DNA from: Cliona cf. orientalis
Taxonomy: Eukaryota > Porifera > Demospongiae > Clionaida > Clionaidae
NCBI GenBank assembly: GCA_963930775.1
Contig: OZ005690.1
Coordinates: 5,254,225-5,318,224, forward strand
Direction of reading: 5' to 3'
DNA length: 64,000 bases
Shown: in pieces, positions 62,486-64,000 of the stretch
Position numbering within the stretch: position 1 is the stretch's first letter
Layout of the letters: each line of letters starts with the position of its first letter
Made by a program: the position numbers and the translations under genes
The notes under the pieces: generated by a model
The model's input: only the letters and a program-made list of their open reading frames with translations
Told to the model about the DNA's origin: nothing
The model's database searches: none

Positions 62486-63031
62486 AATTATAACGACATG
62501 GAATTAGCTATTCAAGTTGTTTCCTTGTGTCACTGCATGGTAGCTAACTGGTTGAATAATGTCATGTTATGGTAGTAGACTTCCTGACTCAAAACCAACT
62601 TGAAGGTATTACTATAATAGTATGATTACAAATTATTAATAGAGCTGATACCATGAGCAAATTAAGGCTCACCCTGCCTGATGATATCCTTTTCCGTATA
62701 CATGTAGTACAATACAAGTCAAAGTGCCAATTCTCAATTATCCTGCATCCCTGCTATAATATGACTCCAATAATGATTTAATAATAATAATTATTATAGA
62801 ATAGCTGGAATTTGCTAGCCCTTCAAATTTATAAATTATTCAAACAAACAAGATATTGCACCAACTAGCTACACAGAAGGAACATTAATTTTACACCGTG
62901 CTTCTCATAGCTATATAGGGCAAAATTGAAAGTTTATAACACATGTACAACTGAAGTACATGTACTCATTTACTACAGTGAAACTCAATCAATGTTAATG
63001 CAATTCTATGCCGTAGTTTCCTGATATCATA
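62486..63031. other. Intergenic stretch
   Basis: AT-rich; holds the probable 3' UTR of the GH3 gene. No further feature seen. Confidence 0.4.
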
Positions 63032-63583
63032 TTATCCTTGGACCATAAAAGAGCCATTGAGAACATTAGAAGGAGCAGCTGTCTTCTGGTTTGGTTGCTG
63101 TCCTCCAACAAAGACCTGGTACTCAGTGGTGGGAATGTACCACTTGGTATCAAACAGCATCATCTGCTCCGAAGTGATGGTAAACATCACCTGTAATAAT
63201 ATAAATACTGGTATAACTCCCTTCAAGTTGCAATCCGGCATACATTATATAAAATGTAATTATAAGCCGAAACTGGCAAACGTAAAAATTGAATATCCTC
63301 ACTTTGGCAGTTTGTGATGGAGATAAGGAGGCCAGCCTCTTGGCTCCAACAAGCTGCCTGATGGGAGCAATATCAATGTCACTCCAAGAGATGTATACTT
63401 GAACTACCTGCATTAGCACCATGCATGTATGAATAATCTGTTTATTACAATGATGGTGATTTAACCTCATCCGATGTTGCAGCTCCAGTATTAGCAACTG
63501 TAGCTGTCACTGTGATATTCTGGCCTGCTTTAACTGTTGATGGAGTAATCTCAAGATCAGAGTACTTAAAAGTGGTATATGAC
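63032..63583 (-). CDS. GH3 beta-glucosidase/xylosidase-like, 3' exons (Fn3-like domain)
   Basis: Three exons on the minus strand: 63466-63583 (SYTTFKYSDLEITPSTVKAG), 63303-63407 (VVQVYISWSDIDIAPIRQLV) and 63032-63190 (VMFTITSEQMMLFDTKWYIP, ending NGSFMVQG-stop). Phases fit. The pattern SYTTF...DEVVQVYIS...P.RQLVG...L...QTAKV is the fibronectin-III-like domain that closes glycoside hydrolase family 3 enzymes. The catalytic domain would lie upstream, beyond the window's right edge. Such enzymes release terminal sugars from glycosides and are often secreted or lysosomal. Confidence 0.75.
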
Positions 63584-63667
63584 CTGAAATGTTTAAGATA
63601 ATAATATTTCTACGTGAATGCTTAGAAGACTGATATAAGCAAATGTGGAAAGGGGGCTGATGGCTGT

Positions 63668-63745
63668 GGGTGGTCATAGCTCAGTGGTTAGAATACTGGC
63701 GGCTCAAGCCAGCGATTGACCTGGATTCGATTCCTGGCAGCTTCC
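63668..63745 (+). repeat. tRNA-derived SINE-like sequence
   Basis: A-box TAGCTCAGTGGTTAG and B-box GGATTCGATTCC at tRNA-like spacing. The T-stem and acceptor stem do not pair well, and the anticodon loop lacks U33, so it is a SINE head or tRNA pseudogene. It lies upstream of the visible GH3 exons, probably in an intron. Confidence 0.5.
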
Positions 63746-64000
63746 TGGTTCTTTTCCACATTCCCCTTTTCAGCCTAGCTATGTATATAAGCTATAAGTA
63801 TCAGCATCTTACTATTTACAAGTTGTCTATGGGGTTTAGAGGACCAAAGCTATTTAATTTTCCATAACTGTGATTTAGGGTGATATACCGCAGGATAGGT
63901 TTTAATTGCGTAGTTTAATGATTGCGTTCTAAGCTAGTCAAGTCAGGCCAAATTGCAAATCCAATAATTGTGATGGATGACCCCGTACCGTACTGTAGTA

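Overview
The window looks like chromosomal DNA of a sponge, most likely a demosponge. Host genes are split by short GT-AG introns, mostly 50-100 nt. The gene families fit a sponge: a tyrosine-kinase receptor with VWA, Calx-beta, EGF and Ig-like modules, a kinase/coiled-coil/kelch protein, a beta-helix surface protein, a GH3 glycosidase and a WDHD1-like WD40 protein. About half of the sequence is DNA transposons, foldback elements and simple repeats. I do not name a species.

Layout. 1-1.66 kb: DUF6589 gene (+), cut by the window edge. 1.74-4.06 kb: RecQ-type helicase gene (-), tail-to-tail with it, with a MITE inside a coding exon. 4.83-7.39 kb: two inverted copies of one TTAA-flanked element. 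7.65-8.83 kb: four-exon gene for a small secreted 8-cysteine protein (-), with a TATA box. 9.7-12.2 kb: microsatellites and TIR elements. 12.38 kb: unassigned ORF. 14.3-16.8 kb: SAM-like exons, a 9-nt minisatellite and broken WDHD1-like exons (+). 17.0-19.9 kb: kinase/coiled-coil/kelch gene (-) with two lesions. 20.6-23.7 kb: beta-helix pseudogene (-). 24.8-26.0 kb: Helitron remnant (-). 26.4-53.3 kb: one large receptor tyrosine kinase gene (-), 27 exons and about 1,500 codons when its two lesions are discounted; its first intron holds a nested stack of transposons. 54-61.4 kb: repeats and nested DNA elements. 61.6-62.5 kb: 5'-truncated LINE (-). 63.0-63.6 kb: last exons of a GH3 glycosidase (-).

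The gene models rest on reading-frame arithmetic: exon phases fit together and the summed lengths are multiples of three for the helicase, the secreted protein, the kinase-kelch gene and the receptor. The same arithmetic exposes the lesions: a MITE in the helicase, a 2-nt shift and a TAG in the kinase-kelch gene, a 4-nt duplication and a 2.06-kb transposon in the receptor, and a 1-nt loss in WDHD1. Either many loci here are decaying, or the sequence is a lesion-rich haplotype or contains consensus errors.
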